A stretch of 64,000 bases of DNA, taken from NCBI RefSeq assembly GCF_000406105.1, contig NZ_CM001974.1, forward strand, positions 2,034,145 through 2,098,144, read 5' to 3'. Both the position numbers and the translations under genes were made by a program. Of this stretch, positions 54,460 to 63,968 are shown piece by piece (the first letter of the stretch is position 1; each line of letters opens with the position of its first letter). Source of the DNA: Dickeya chrysanthemi NCPPB 402. GTDB taxonomy: Bacteria; Pseudomonadota; Gammaproteobacteria; Enterobacterales; Enterobacteriaceae. A model generated the notes under the pieces. The model was not told the origin of the DNA and did not search any database. It worked only from the letters and a program-made list of their open reading frames with translations.

Positions 54460-56085
54460 ATGCGTCGCCGCGAGTTCATCAAGTTAGCCACTATGCTGGG
54501 GGCCGCCAACCTGCTGCCCTGGTGGAGCCGTTCCGTATGGGCCGACGAACGCCCGATTCTGCCTGTGCCGCCACTGTTGTCGCCGGATGCGGGCGGCAAC
54601 CTTGCCCTGAAATTGCAGACCGGTAGTATGCGCTGGCTGGCCGGGCTGGAAACCGCAACCTGGGGTGTTAACGGCGGTTTCTTAGGGCCGGCGTTGCGAC
54701 TGGAACAGGGCCAGGCGGTCACCCTCAACGTCACGAATACCTTGCCTGAAACCACCACGTTGCACTGGCATGGACTGGAAATTCCCGGTAATGCCGATGG
54801 CGGCCCACAGGCGGAAATTACACCGGGAAGCACATGGAGTGCGGCGTTCCGGGTCGAGCAACCGGCAGCGACGGCGTGGTTTCATCCACATACCCACGGG
54901 GTAACGGGGCGGCAGGTGGCGATGGGGCTGGGGGGATTGATTCTGATTCAGGATGCCGCCAGCCGGGCGTTGCCGTTGCCTTCTCAATGGGGGGTAGATG
55001 ATATTCCATTGATCTTGCAGGACAAACGGCTGGATGCCAAAGGGCAGATTGATTATCAACTGGATGTGATGTCGGCGGCTGTGGGCTGGTTTGGCGACCT
55101 GATGCTGACCAACGGCACGCGCTACCCGCAGCATCATGCGCCGCGTGGTTGGCTGCGTTTGCGAGTGCTTAACGGGTGTAACGCCCGTTCGCTGACGCTG
55201 GCTGCCGGCGATGGCCGCCCGCTGTATGTGATTGCCAGCGAGGGTGGCTTGCTGGCGGAGCCGGTGCAGATGAGCGCGTTGACCGTGCTGATGGGTGAAC
55301 GTTTTGAGGTATTGGTCGATGCGCGTGACGGTAAAGCGTTCGATATAGTGACGTTGCCGGTCACACAGATGGGGATGAGTTTGCCGCCGTTCGATCAGCC
55401 ATTGCCGGTGTTACGTATTCAGCCGACTTTGCAACCGGGGGCAGGGCAACTGCCGGAAACGCTGGCGTCATTGCCGACGCTGCCGTCAACGTCAGGACTG
55501 AAAACACGTCAGTTACAGTTAACGATGGACCCACAACTCGACATGCTGGGCATGCAGGCACTCATGCAGCGTTATGGTATGCAGGCGATGGCAGGGATGA
55601 ATATGGCCGAGCACGGCTCGATGTCGGGTATGTCTATGCCGTCCGGCTCAGGGCAGAATGGCATGAACCACGGTAATATGACCCACGGTAAGATGAATCA
55701 TGGCGCCATGAATTCACAGACGGGGCAGGCGGCGCTGGATATGATGTCGGCCAATCGCATCAATGGCGCGGCATTCCAGATGGGACAACCGATGTTTGAG
55801 GTTAAACGCGGTGATCTCGAAGTGTGGAGTATTTCCGGGCAAGGCGACATGATGTTGCATCCTTTTCATATTCACGGCACTCGCTTTCGTATCTTGTCTG
55901 AGAATGGCAAACCGCCTGCCGCCCATCGACAAGGGTGGAAAGACATTGTGCATGTGGAGGGCGCGCGCAGCGAAGTGCTGGTGCAGTTCAATCACCCCGC
56001 GCCGAAAGAGCGGGCGTTTATGGCGCACTGCCATTTACTGGAGCACGAAGACACCGGCATGATGATGTCGTTTACCGTCTCCTGA
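54460..56085 (+). CDS. cueO: Multicopper oxidase CueO
   Basis: A periplasmic cuprous oxidase for copper tolerance, 541 residues. The N-terminus [20 protein letters not shown] carries a Tat signal. The four copper-binding motifs are HWHG (near 103), HPHTHG (near 145), HPFHIHG (near 467) and [11 protein letters not shown] (near 523). A methionine-rich segment at about 367-425 with repeated MNHGNM-like units binds substrate copper; it is somewhat longer than in E. coli (516 residues in total). It is preceded by a CueR-type site. Confidence 0.97.
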   Translation: MRRREFIKLATMLGAANLLPWWSRSVWADERPILPVPPLLSPDAGGNLALKLQTGSMRWLAGLETATWGVNGGFLGPALRLEQGQAVTLNVTNTLPETTTLHWHGLEIPGNADGGPQAEITPGSTWSAAFRVEQPAATAWFHPHTHGVTGRQVAMGLGGLILIQDAASRALPLPSQWGVDDIPLILQDKRLDAKGQIDYQLDVMSAAVGWFGDLMLTNGTRYPQHHAPRGWLRLRVLNGCNARSLTLAAGDGRPLYVIASEGGLLAEPVQMSALTVLMGERFEVLVDARDGKAFDIVTLPVTQMGMSLPPFDQPLPVLRIQPTLQPGAGQLPETLASLPTLPSTSGLKTRQLQLTMDPQLDMLGMQALMQRYGMQAMAGMNMAEHGSMSGMSMPSGSGQNGMNHGNMTHGKMNHGAMNSQTGQAALDMMSANRINGAAFQMGQPMFEVKRGDLEVWSISGQGDMMLHPFHIHGTRFRILSENGKPPAAHRQGWKDIVHVEGARSEVLVQFNHPAPKERAFMAHCHLLEHEDTGMMMSFTVS

Positions 56086-56126
56086 TACCTCGGCTGGAAG
56101 GGCGCTGTCCGTTGCCCTGACGCCCT

Positions 56127-56531
56127 TCAGGCGTCGGCGTCGGACAGCGCTTTTTCTTGCTCGTTGAGCCGCTGATCGAAACGTTCACGCGCCTGGGTTA
56201 CCTGCGGCAGATGCTCCGTCGTCCAGCGATAAAGCGCCTGAAACGGCTCCTTCAGTGTGTTCCCGAGCGGTGTGATGTGGTATTCCACCGCAATCGGCGA
56301 AAACGTCAGTACCCGACGTTCTACAATACCGTTACGCTCCAGTTTTCGCAGGCACTGCGTCAGCGCTTTTTGCGTGATGCCTTCCAGACTGCGTTTGATT
56401 TCGTTAAAGCGCAGCGGTTTTTCGCATAGCGCGCCCAGTACCAGCACCGACCATTTGTCGGCGATTTGCTCCAGCAAAAAACGGCTGGGGCAGTTGGCGT
56501 GGGAGTAAGGAGATGTACAAGATTTCGGCAT
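56127..56531 (-). CDS. HxlR-family winged-helix regulator
   Basis: A 134-residue regulator with MPKSCTSPYSHANCPSRFLL and the HxlR core EQIADKWSVLVLGALCEKPL, RFNEIKRSLEGITQKALTQC. It keeps two cysteines near the N-terminus, Cys5 and the Cys in ANCPS before the helix, which in this family often sense electrophiles or oxidants. I start at ATG 56531 because AAAGGAAA lies upstream; the frame is open 10 codons more. It is divergent from an old-yellow-enzyme gene and is likely its regulator. Confidence 0.9.
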   Translation of the reverse strand: MPKSCTSPYSHANCPSRFLLEQIADKWSVLVLGALCEKPLRFNEIKRSLEGITQKALTQCLRKLERNGIVERRVLTFSPIAVEYHITPLGNTLKEPFQALYRWTTEHLPQVTQARERFDQRLNEQEKALSDADA

Positions 56532-56546
56532 AGTAGTTTCCTTTAG

Positions 56547-56559
56547 GCTACCAGGTAGC
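56547..56559. promoter_or_regulatory. Candidate operator between the HxlR gene and the OYE gene
   Basis: A perfect 13-base palindrome GCTACC-A-GGTAGC lies 16 bases upstream of the regulator ATG within the 100-bp divergent gap. Its position suits autoregulation and joint control of the oxidoreductase. Confidence 0.45.
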
Positions 56560-56631
56560 ATAAATGTGCCTGATTGACACCAGGTTTACATTGTATACCA
56601 TCACAGGTTCGTGCCCAAGGAGATTGATTAC

Positions 56632-57744
56632 ATGGCCAATATTGATGTGTTGTTTCGTCCTTTTACGTTAAAAACACTGCAATTAAAAAATCGTATCGTG
56701 ATGGCGCCGATGACCCGTTGTTTCGCCGCCGATGGTATTCCGGGCGATGATATTGCCGCCTATTATCGCCGTCGGGCGGAGGGTGAAGTCGGGTTGATTT
56801 TGTCTGAAGGCACCGTCGTGGATCGCCCCGGTTCGCGTAACCACCCCGGGATTCCGTTTTTTCATGGCGAGCGTGCGTTAGCGGGCTGGCAGCATGTGAT
56901 TGACGAAGTCCACGCAGCCGGCGGCAAGATGGGGCCGCAAATATGGCATGTTGGTTCGGCTCCGTATCACGGGGTGGAATGGGAACCGGATTACATCGAA
57001 AGCCCGTCGGGGTTGTTCTCACCGGAGATGGAGCGCGGTCATGCCATGACCGATGAAGACATTGCCGATACCATCTTGGCATTTGGTCGCGCCGCGGCCG
57101 ACGCGAAGCGCCTGGGGTTTGATACGCTGGAATTGCATGGTGCACATGGTTACCTGATCGACCAGTTCTTCTGGGGCGAGACCAACCAGCGTACTGATGC
57201 GTTCGGTGGGGCGACGATTAAACAACGTGCGCGTTTTGCCGCTGAGGTAGTGAAGAGTGTTCGAGACGCCGTAGGGCCGGATTTCCCGCTGATTTTGCGC
57301 GTCAGTCAATGGAAGCAGCAGGACTATAGCGCCCGTCTGGCACCGACGCCGCTGGCGCTGGAAGACTGGTTGGCGCCGTTGGTCTCCGCGGGCGTGGATA
57401 TTCTACACTGTTCGCAGCGTCGCTTCTGGGAACCGGAATTTCCGGATGTAGATGGCGAGAATGGGCTGAACTTCGCCGGTTGGGTGAAGAAAGTGACCGG
57501 TGCCGCGACCATCAGCGTAGGGTCTGTCGGTTTGTCTGATGAGTTTTTCAGCGCCTTTGCCGGCAAAGGCGCCAACCCGGCGAGCCTGGATAAACTGCTC
57601 GAGCGTATGGAACGTGACGAGTTTGATTTGATCGCCGTCGGTCGTGTACTGCTGACTGACCCGCAATGGGCGGCGAAAGTTCAGCGTCATGAACTGAATA
57701 GCCTTAACGGTTTCGAGGCGGCTTCCCTCGGCCAACTGCTGTAA
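56632..57744 (+). CDS. NADH:flavin oxidoreductase, old yellow enzyme family
   Basis: A 370-residue FMN TIM barrel. It begins MANIDVLFRPFTLKTLQLKN-RIVMAPMTR; GFDTLELHGAHGYLIDQFFW and a C-terminal phosphate loop near LIAVGRVLLTDPQWAAKV are the family signature. Such enzymes reduce activated alkenes and other electrophiles. ATG 56632 has AAGGAG 9 bases upstream; the frame is open to GTG 56611. The divergent HxlR regulator suggests induction by reactive electrophiles. Confidence 0.92.
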   Translation: MANIDVLFRPFTLKTLQLKNRIVMAPMTRCFAADGIPGDDIAAYYRRRAEGEVGLILSEGTVVDRPGSRNHPGIPFFHGERALAGWQHVIDEVHAAGGKMGPQIWHVGSAPYHGVEWEPDYIESPSGLFSPEMERGHAMTDEDIADTILAFGRAAADAKRLGFDTLELHGAHGYLIDQFFWGETNQRTDAFGGATIKQRARFAAEVVKSVRDAVGPDFPLILRVSQWKQQDYSARLAPTPLALEDWLAPLVSAGVDILHCSQRRFWEPEFPDVDGENGLNFAGWVKKVTGAATISVGSVGLSDEFFSAFAGKGANPASLDKLLERMERDEFDLIAVGRVLLTDPQWAAKVQRHELNSLNGFEAASLGQLL

Positions 57745-57752
57745 ACCTTGTC

Positions 57753-57777
57753 AGGCCCCGTTATCTCGGGGCCTTTT
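57753..57777 (+). terminator. Rho-independent terminator after the OYE gene
   Basis: An 8-bp stem AGGCCCCG/CGGGGCCT is followed by TTTT, 9 bases after the stop. Confidence 0.8.
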
Positions 57778-57799
57778 GACGCACGCTATAATCTGACGG

Positions 57800-58288
57800 C
57801 TATAGCATTCGGATCGCGGCATTGACGACAAAACGGCTCTCTTCACTGATCGGGCATTCCTCCGGAATATCAGACGGTTGACGCACGATTTGCCAGGCAT
57901 CGTGTTCGCTTTCGTTCAGACAGATTTCTTCCTGCATCACATCAACCAGAAAATTCCATTGCCGGACTTTTTCGTTAGTGGGTGCCAGATAATCGAAAAA
58001 ACCCAGATAGTGACGGATATAACGCAACCGCAAACCGGTTTCTTCCTGCAATTCTCGCATCAGGGTGGCAAGCAGGTTGTGATCGCCGGGTTCACGTCCG
58101 CCACCGGGAATCTCCCAGTGTCCGGGTAACTCCGGATCATTGGCGCTGCGGCGCACCAGCAGTATACCGCCTCGGAATACCACCGCCGCCGCCATGGTCT
58201 GCCGGGTAATCCCTTCCTGTTGAGCCTGAAACTCAAACTGACACAACATCCTGGTGTAGGTGCTGTCCTGTGGTGAAAACAAAAACAT
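57800..58288 (-). CDS. Nudix hydrolase
   Basis: A 162-residue protein with a Nudix domain from about residue 30. The Nudix box reads GGGREPGDHN then LLATLMRELQEETGL. The REL-x-EE-x-GL half is perfect, while the first Glu is Asp and the spacing to the Arg is one residue longer than usual. Nudix enzymes hydrolyse nucleoside diphosphate derivatives; the substrate is unknown. The start is uncertain: Met1, Met14 and Met32 all have weak ribosome sites. It is convergent with the OYE gene. Confidence 0.82.
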   Translation of the reverse strand: MFLFSPQDSTYTRMLCQFEFQAQQEGITRQTMAAAVVFRGGILLVRRSANDPELPGHWEIPGGGREPGDHNLLATLMRELQEETGLRLRYIRHYLGFFDYLAPTNEKVRQWNFLVDVMQEEICLNESEHDAWQIVRQPSDIPEECPISEESRFVVNAAIRML

Positions 58289-58504
58289 GCTCTAGTACCT
58301 GCACTGGGTGAATGGACGCCTCCAACCGGACATGCTAGCGAGTCCGGATGACAGTGATATTTCACACACAGAATAAGTACAATAGAAATCTTTACAAAAG
58401 TAATTATTGTTATTCAATGTTTCGATATTAATTGACATAAGCCCGCGCAAAGGCGGGCTAAGAGAGAGGATAAGCCGACAAGGTAATCGGCGTCAGAACG
58501 GGGA

Positions 58505-59143
58505 TCAGCGAATGTTAGGTACGCGGATGTTGCCATCGCGGCACTGTGTTTTTATCGATTTGCCACAAGACTGAAAATTTAGATCTTTGTCCATACACAC
58601 CCGAATTTCAGACAGCTCCGGGCCGCTACAAATCGCCACGATACCCCCTTGCGGTATCGCCGGATTGCTCTGGCGGAATGAGGCCAGAATTTGGTCCGCC
58701 GTCATTTGCAACGGCTTGGCCGGCGCGTTGAAACTGGCCGGGATTTTCACCTTGGTCAGCGCCTGGTCTGCCGCCTGTAAATACCCGTTCGCGCCCAGCC
58801 CGCTACAGGTGCCGTGTTTTTCCCACTCGTGCGTGAGCAGGTCATCGGTTGGGAACAGGGTATTGCCGTACTTGCGCTCTTGCGCGGTAAGCGCCGTTAT
58901 CGGCGGGCAGTCTTGCGGCCAGCCGCCGTTGGCATATTGCGGCCACAAGCCGTGCAGTACAAAGCCATACCCCTTGGAGCATTGCTCATTGCTGGCGTGG
59001 GTCAGACAAAATGTGGGCGACCAGGATAACGTCAGCAGATAGAAATCAAACACCCCCGCCTGGCCTTTTGCCGGTGCGGCGGGGCTGGTCATCAGGCCGG
59101 TTGCCAATACCAGTCCGGCCAATAACGAATATACTTTTTTCAT
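58505..59143 (-). CDS. rna: Ribonuclease I, RNase T2 family
   Basis: A periplasmic endoribonuclease of 212 residues. It starts MKKVYSLLAGLVLATGLMTS, a signal peptide, and has both active-site motifs: FVLHGLWPQY (CAS I) and HEWEKHGTC (CAS II), plus eight or more cysteines. I choose the second of two adjacent ATGs (59143) because AGGAG is then about 6 bases upstream; the frame is open to 59167. E. coli RNase I has about 268 residues, so this is a shorter member. Confidence 0.93.
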   Translation of the reverse strand: MKKVYSLLAGLVLATGLMTSPAAPAKGQAGVFDFYLLTLSWSPTFCLTHASNEQCSKGYGFVLHGLWPQYANGGWPQDCPPITALTAQERKYGNTLFPTDDLLTHEWEKHGTCSGLGANGYLQAADQALTKVKIPASFNAPAKPLQMTADQILASFRQSNPAIPQGGIVAICSGPELSEIRVCMDKDLNFQSCGKSIKTQCRDGNIRVPNIR

Positions 59144-59858
59144 CATCTTCTCCTGTCGAATTTTCAATTTTTCAGGCGCAACAATCCTGTTGCGCCCAAT
59201 TTTTGCCGATGAGTAATAACCAATAAACCTCTTTGATAAATCTTATTTTTCAGATCATCAGTTAAAGAGGATATAACCAAAATAATTCGCGCTGCAGGAT
59301 AACACGCCCGCGCTTTGAATAACGCAACGTATTAACCCTTCAGGGCAAGGCTTATTTGAGCCTTGTAACATGGCAACCGTGCGAACCCTGGATGCTCACC
59401 TTGGCAACTGGGGAAGAGCGGGTAGCCAATATACCTGCAACCTGGCGTATGATGGGTATAAATAATTGTTATCTCTGCGCTATGTTGATGCGGCAGCTGT
59501 AATCTGTATGAATAAAAAAGTGATAAATGTCAAATTCCGGCGTGAAATTTATTAAAAATTCACACTGAATGCAGAAGGTGTTGTGCCGTGGGATGAGGCG
59601 ATTCGTTATCAGTGATTATCCTGAAAAATAAAGCGGCACAATAATAAATGCGAGATAAATAATAGCCGGAGTTAATTACTTGCTGGATTGTTTTTTGACG
59701 GGTTGTCTTAAAAATAATCAGTCGCGGTATATGAATAATGGCCGTAAGTGGTGTTTAGTCGAGCACATAGTGTTTTATCGGTCATCTAACGGTGAAGGGG
59801 GATGTATGCCATCATGGATTGCGTGGGTTATTCCGCTCACCGAAAAATGGCCAGAACA
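59144..59858. other. About 715-bp gap between rna and nudK
   Basis: The DNA is AT-rich and holds the rna promoter. A small hairpin (CAAGGCT, 6 bases, AGCCTTG at 59346-59365) has no T tract. A 60-codon frame (59680-59862) and an 18-codon ORF inside it (ATG 59806, behind GAAGGGGG) end beside nudK; neither resembles a known protein. I see nothing else. Confidence 0.5.
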
Positions 59859-60464
59859 TTAATCCGGCATACCTGCGAACGGCAATACGCGATGTAACGC
59901 AACGTATTGCACCAGCATAATGGTTTTGGCGTCCATAATCGTGCCGTCGGCAATGGCCGCCAATGCCTGCGGCAACGTCATCTCCAGCGTTTCTACATCT
60001 TCGCCCTCATCCAGCACGCCGCCACCCTCGCCGATACGAGAATGGTCGTCATATTCGCCCAGAAAGAAATAGAGCTTTTCCGTCACCGAACCGGGGCTCA
60101 TATAAGCTTCCATCACTTTGCGAACATGGAATACCCGGTAGCCGGTTTCCTCTTCCGCTTCGGCGCGAATCCGCACCTCGGGGTCGGCATAGTCAAGCAA
60201 GCCGGCGGCGGCTTCAATCAGCATTCCGTCGTGGCCGTTGACGAATACCGGAAAACGAAACTGACGGGTCAACAATAATGTCTGTTTGCGGCGATGATAC
60301 AACAGGATGACTGCGCCATTACCGCGATCGTAGGTTTCCCGGCTTTGCCGCTGCCAGGTGCCATCCCGGCGTAGAAAGTCGAAGGTGTTTTTCTTCAGCA
60401 CATACCAATCATCAGACAGTACCACGCTGTCAATAATGCGTACCCGGTCTCGTGTGGCGAGCAT
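59859..60464 (-). CDS. nudK: GDP-mannose pyrophosphatase NudK-like Nudix hydrolase
   Basis: A 201-residue homolog of E. coli NudK (191 residues), which hydrolyses GDP-mannose. Shared segments are ETYDRGNGAVILLYHRRKQT, LLLTRQFRFPVFVNG and EAYMSPGSVTEKLYFFLGEY. In the Nudix box the first Glu is Asp (GLLDYADPEVRIRAEAEEET), but the metal-binding EAEEETGY is intact. It is divergent from the DeoR-family gene. Confidence 0.9.
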   Translation of the reverse strand: MLATRDRVRIIDSVVLSDDWYVLKKNTFDFLRRDGTWQRQSRETYDRGNGAVILLYHRRKQTLLLTRQFRFPVFVNGHDGMLIEAAAGLLDYADPEVRIRAEAEEETGYRVFHVRKVMEAYMSPGSVTEKLYFFLGEYDDHSRIGEGGGVLDEGEDVETLEMTLPQALAAIADGTIMDAKTIMLVQYVALHRVLPFAGMPD

Positions 60465-60646
60465 TGCAACACTCCTGAATAAGTGATGAGCGGCTATCCT
60501 AACCTGGTTTTTCGTGCATCTTCAAGATTTTTCGTGCGTATTTGTGCAGATTATTGGGGTTGAAAATCGGTATTTTGGTAATAAAGCGTGCAATATCAGG
60601 CATGATCAGGTAAAAAAGGGATGAAAAAACGTATCGGAGAAACACC

Positions 60647-61399
60647 ATGCTGACCACGCAACGTAAACAGCGGATTCTGGAACAACTGGCGGCTGAAGGA
60701 CAGGTACTGGCAAAGCAATTAAGCGAAGCCTTTGGCGTTTCGGAAGATACCATTCGGCGTGACTTGCGCGAGCTGGCCAGCGAGGGGCGATTACAGCGGG
60801 TGCATGGCGGCGCCTTGCCCGCTTCCGGCACGGTGGTCAGTTTTGATGCGCGCAGCCGGATAGCGATAAGCGCCAAGCATCAACTGGCGCAGGCTGCCGC
60901 TGCGCTGATACTACCGGGTCAGGTGGTGATGATTGACGGCGGCACCACCAGTGGTGAACTGGTGAAGTGCCTGCCGTTGACGCTGGCGGCGACGGTGGTG
61001 ACCCACAGCCCGAGCGTGGCGGTGGCGCTGGTAAATCATCCCGGCATCGAGGTGGTAGTGATTGGCGGTCGTCTTTACAAGCATTCACTGGTTGCGGTAG
61101 GCGCCGCGGCGGTGGAGGCGCTGGCGACGATCCGCGCCGATATCTTTTTTATGGGCGTAACCGGTGTGCATCCGCAGGCGGGGTTTAGCACCGGCGATCT
61201 GGAAGAGGCGTATATCAAACGAGCGCTGGCGGCACGCGCAGCGGAAACGGTGGTCATGGCGACACAGGATAAGTTGAATGTCGCCTCTCGTTATGCGATC
61301 GGCGAACTTACTATGGCCAGCACGCTGATTGTGGAATCCGCGGTGCCTGACGAGGTGACGGCACCTTTTGCGCAGGCGTTAAGCCTTATTCGCGCATAA
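60647..61399 (+). CDS. DeoR-family transcriptional regulator
   Basis: A 250-residue repressor-type protein. The N-terminal helix-turn-helix reads RKQRILEQLAAEGQVLAKQL then FGVSEDTIRRDLRELASEGR, followed by LQRVHGGAL, the DeoR signature. The C-terminal sugar-phosphate sensor domain has MIDGGTTSGELVKCL and GDLEEAYIKRALAARA. Such proteins sense phosphorylated sugars. No sugar operon lies next to it, so the target is unknown. Confidence 0.92.
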   Translation: MLTTQRKQRILEQLAAEGQVLAKQLSEAFGVSEDTIRRDLRELASEGRLQRVHGGALPASGTVVSFDARSRIAISAKHQLAQAAAALILPGQVVMIDGGTTSGELVKCLPLTLAATVVTHSPSVAVALVNHPGIEVVVIGGRLYKHSLVAVGAAAVEALATIRADIFFMGVTGVHPQAGFSTGDLEEAYIKRALAARAAETVVMATQDKLNVASRYAIGELTMASTLIVESAVPDEVTAPFAQALSLIRA

Positions 61400-61497
61400 A
61401 TGCGCTAACAACGCTGATGGACGATAGCGTTATCGGCGTAGGCATTACCGTGCAGAAACGTGCATCGGAGGGCGTGCCGTCTCAGCTGTTACCGTCA

Positions 61498-62460
61498 TTA
61501 CTCAGATAACGGGCCGACAGGCGCGGACCAGTGAAACTCGCTCGCCAATTGGCTGAGCGTTTCACGTACCAGACGAACCGCGCCGTCACGGATGATTGTC
61601 GGGCGGAATCCGAGTTCGATGGCGTAATCCGGCATAGACAACGGGCACGGCAGGCAACGCAGATGCGGCGTACGGGCAGCAATGGCCTGAGCGGCGTGGG
61701 CGGGCAGCGTCGCCAGCAGAGTATCATCCTGCAGTAGCCAGGGGATCGCGGCAAAATGGGTGGTGGAGGCAGCAATACGTCGGCTGAATCCCAGCTCCGC
61801 CAGTTGCTCGTCTACCAGCCCGATATGTCCGCCGTGTGAGATCAACAGGTGCGGTGTGTGAATAAATCGCTCCAGCGACAGCGTCGTCACGTCCCGGCTT
61901 ACCAGGCAGGCATAGCCGCCACTGGCGACCTGCACTTTCGACAGTGAACGGTAGCTGAAACCGCCCGCCGTCAGCGCCAGATCCAGCTCATGACGCAGCA
62001 GCAGGTCGGCCGCAATCTGGCTGTGGGCTTGCCGAAACACCAGCCGCAAGCCAGGTGCCCGCTGGTGCAGGCGGGTAATCAGCATCTGCCCCAGCGCCAG
62101 TTCAAAATCATCCGACAATCCCAACGTGACGGTGCGGCCGACATACGCCTGTGGGTGAGGTTGGAGCAACATCAATGTTTCACGGCATTTGTTGAGTGCA
62201 TCGCTGACCAACGGCTGCAGTTCGTGTGCACGCGGTGTCGGCATCAAGCCCCGGCCGGTACGCACGAATAGCGGATCGCCGTACCACTGCCGGAGCCGTT
62301 TTAACGTCGCGCTGACGGCGGATTGGGTAATGCCGAGGCGTAAACCGGCGCGGCTGGCGCTACCTTCCTCGTACAACGCCTCAAACGTCTTGAGCAGATT
62401 CAAATCCAGACTGCTGATATTTATTTCATTCATATCAATCAACAACGAAATGGGCTTCAT
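61498..62460 (-). CDS. LysR-family transcriptional regulator
   Basis: A 320-residue regulator with the LysR helix-turn-helix DLNLLKTFEALYEEGSASRA and ITQSAVSATLKRLRQWYGDP, then a substrate-binding domain. The N-terminus may start at Met10 (MNEINISSLDLN). It is divergent from the nitrilase gene with 74 bp between, the usual arrangement for a LysR regulator and its target; the effector may be the nitrile or product acid. This is inferred from context. Confidence 0.92.
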   Translation of the reverse strand: MKPISLLIDMNEINISSLDLNLLKTFEALYEEGSASRAGLRLGITQSAVSATLKRLRQWYGDPLFVRTGRGLMPTPRAHELQPLVSDALNKCRETLMLLQPHPQAYVGRTVTLGLSDDFELALGQMLITRLHQRAPGLRLVFRQAHSQIAADLLLRHELDLALTAGGFSYRSLSKVQVASGGYACLVSRDVTTLSLERFIHTPHLLISHGGHIGLVDEQLAELGFSRRIAASTTHFAAIPWLLQDDTLLATLPAHAAQAIAARTPHLRCLPCPLSMPDYAIELGFRPTIIRDGAVRLVRETLSQLASEFHWSAPVGPLSE

Positions 62461-62534
62461 TCAACTCAGCGGGACAGGCAGCATACCACCATCCTGTGGC
62501 TCTCGGGCCCGATTAACTCACCGGAGAAAAGACG

Positions 62535-63461
62535 ATGGCGACATCGGTAGTGGCTGCATTACAGATAGGGAGTTCACCCGCCGGCAAAACGGCGACGCTG
62601 GAGGCGATTCTGGCATGGGAAACGGAAATTGTTCGTAGCGGCGCGGTGTTGGTGGTCATGCCGGAAGCGTTGCTGGGCGGCTATCCCAAAGGGGAGATGT
62701 TCGGCACTTATCTGGGTTATCGCCTGCCGCAAGGGCGCGAGACGTTCGCACAGTATTATCACCATGCTGTTGATCTGGATGGCGAAGAGTGTGCCGCGCT
62801 GGCGGCGTTGTCGGCCCGTACCGGCGCCACGCTGGTGGTGGGTGCGATAGAGCGTGACGGCAACACCTTATACTGCACCGCGTTATTTTTCACGCCGGAA
62901 GCCGGGCTGGCGGGCAAGCATCGTAAGCTGATGCCTACCGGCACCGAGCGGCTGATCTGGGGGCAGGGCGACGGCTCCACTTTGACGGTCATCGATTCAC
63001 CGGCAGGTAAAGTCGGCGCGGCGATCTGCTGGGAAAACCATATGCCGTTGCTGCGTATGGCGATGTACGGCAAAGGGGTACAGATTTGGTGCGCACCAAC
63101 GGTGGACGAACGCGATATCTGGCAAGCCTCAATGCGGCATATCGCCCATGAAGGGCGCTGTTTTGTGATTACCGCCTGTCAGGTGCAACCTTCGCCTGCT
63201 GCGCTGGGTATCGAGGTGCCCGGCTGGGACCCGCAACGACCACTGATCAACGGCGGTAGCCTGATAGTCGATCCGCTGGGCAACGTACTGGCCGGGCCGC
63301 TGACTGGTGAGACGGGGTTACTGACGGCGGAAATCGACACCGACCTGCTAGCCGGCGCCCGTTACGATCTGGATGTGGTCGGTCATTACGCCCGACCGGA
63401 CGTATTTTCGCTGACGGTGGATGAGCGGGAGCGGAAAACGGTGCGGTATTGGGGGGATTAG
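62535..63461 (+). CDS. Nitrilase
   Basis: A carbon-nitrogen hydrolase of 308 residues with the catalytic triad Glu44 ([12 protein letters not shown]), Lys131 ([20 protein letters not shown]) and Cys165 ([14 protein letters not shown]). The CWENHMP context and WGQGDG are those of true nitrilases, which turn nitriles to acids and ammonia, rather than amidases. In a plant-associated bacterium plant nitriles, for example from glucosinolates or indoles, are plausible substrates; this is inference. Confidence 0.93.
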   Translation: MATSVVAALQIGSSPAGKTATLEAILAWETEIVRSGAVLVVMPEALLGGYPKGEMFGTYLGYRLPQGRETFAQYYHHAVDLDGEECAALAALSARTGATLVVGAIERDGNTLYCTALFFTPEAGLAGKHRKLMPTGTERLIWGQGDGSTLTVIDSPAGKVGAAICWENHMPLLRMAMYGKGVQIWCAPTVDERDIWQASMRHIAHEGRCFVITACQVQPSPAALGIEVPGWDPQRPLINGGSLIVDPLGNVLAGPLTGETGLLTAEIDTDLLAGARYDLDVVGHYARPDVFSLTVDERERKTVRYWGD

Positions 63462-63479
63462 GGTTGTTAGTCGTAAATA

Positions 63480-63902
63480 CTACTTGCTATTGCATCTGGG
63501 TAACTTACCGTGAGCGCGAACAAACTTCAGAATTTGCCTGCGCTCTAAATATCTTATGTACGCTGAGGCACAAATACCGTCTATTGGGATAGGACATACC
63601 GATACCCAAAGCATGGTTTCTGGCACATTGCCGAATTCTTCTTTGTTGTTTTTGCGAAAAGTATTGCCACCAGAATGACCGGGTTTCTCGTTAAAGGCGG
63701 ATACAGCGAATTGATGAATTCGCTTACCAAGCGTTTGACTTGTCGTTTCGCCGATATAGATGATGGATTTATTAGTGATATGACAATCAGCAGGTGCTGT
63801 ATCACCCATAGCAATCATGTAGACGCCGTGTAGATGCTTTTCAGCGATATCCTGTCTTTTTGTCAGGTTTATCCACGGTTGGAATTTGGTTTTTTCAAGC
63901 AT
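63480..63902 (-). CDS. Stand-alone GIY-YIG-fold protein, hypothetical
   Basis: A 140-residue protein with a divergent GIY-YIG nuclease core: GVYMI at 26-30, IIYIGET at 47-53, Arg61 in LGKRIHQF, and Glu120 in RYLERRQIL, the position of the metal-binding Glu. No UvrC, homing endonuclease or restriction domain is attached. Base composition is richer in A and T than the nitrilase beside it, so it may be acquired. The frame is open upstream of the ATG through two hairpins, so the true start could lie beyond it. Confidence 0.7.
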   Translation of the reverse strand: MLEKTKFQPWINLTKRQDIAEKHLHGVYMIAMGDTAPADCHITNKSIIYIGETTSQTLGKRIHQFAVSAFNEKPGHSGGNTFRKNNKEEFGNVPETMLWVSVCPIPIDGICASAYIRYLERRQILKFVRAHGKLPRCNSK

Positions 63903-63929
63903 ACGAATCTCTGTCTGATGCGGCGGTCC

Positions 63930-63968
63930 AAAACGGCAAGCCGTTTTGTCGAACCCTGTCGTGGGTTC
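63930..63968. repeat. Two adjacent perfect inverted repeats upstream of the GIY-YIG gene
   Basis: AAAACGGC-AA-GCCGTTTT (63930-63947) and GAACCC-N6-GGGTTC (63951-63968) lie just before the ATG on the minus strand. They may form leader hairpins or be part of a dispersed repeat cut by the window edge. Confidence 0.6.

Noticed and set aside
59680..59862. 60-codon ORF, with an inner 18-codon ORF behind GAAGGGGG
   Set aside because: No similarity to known proteins and an unusual composition; it remains a possible small ORF but without support.
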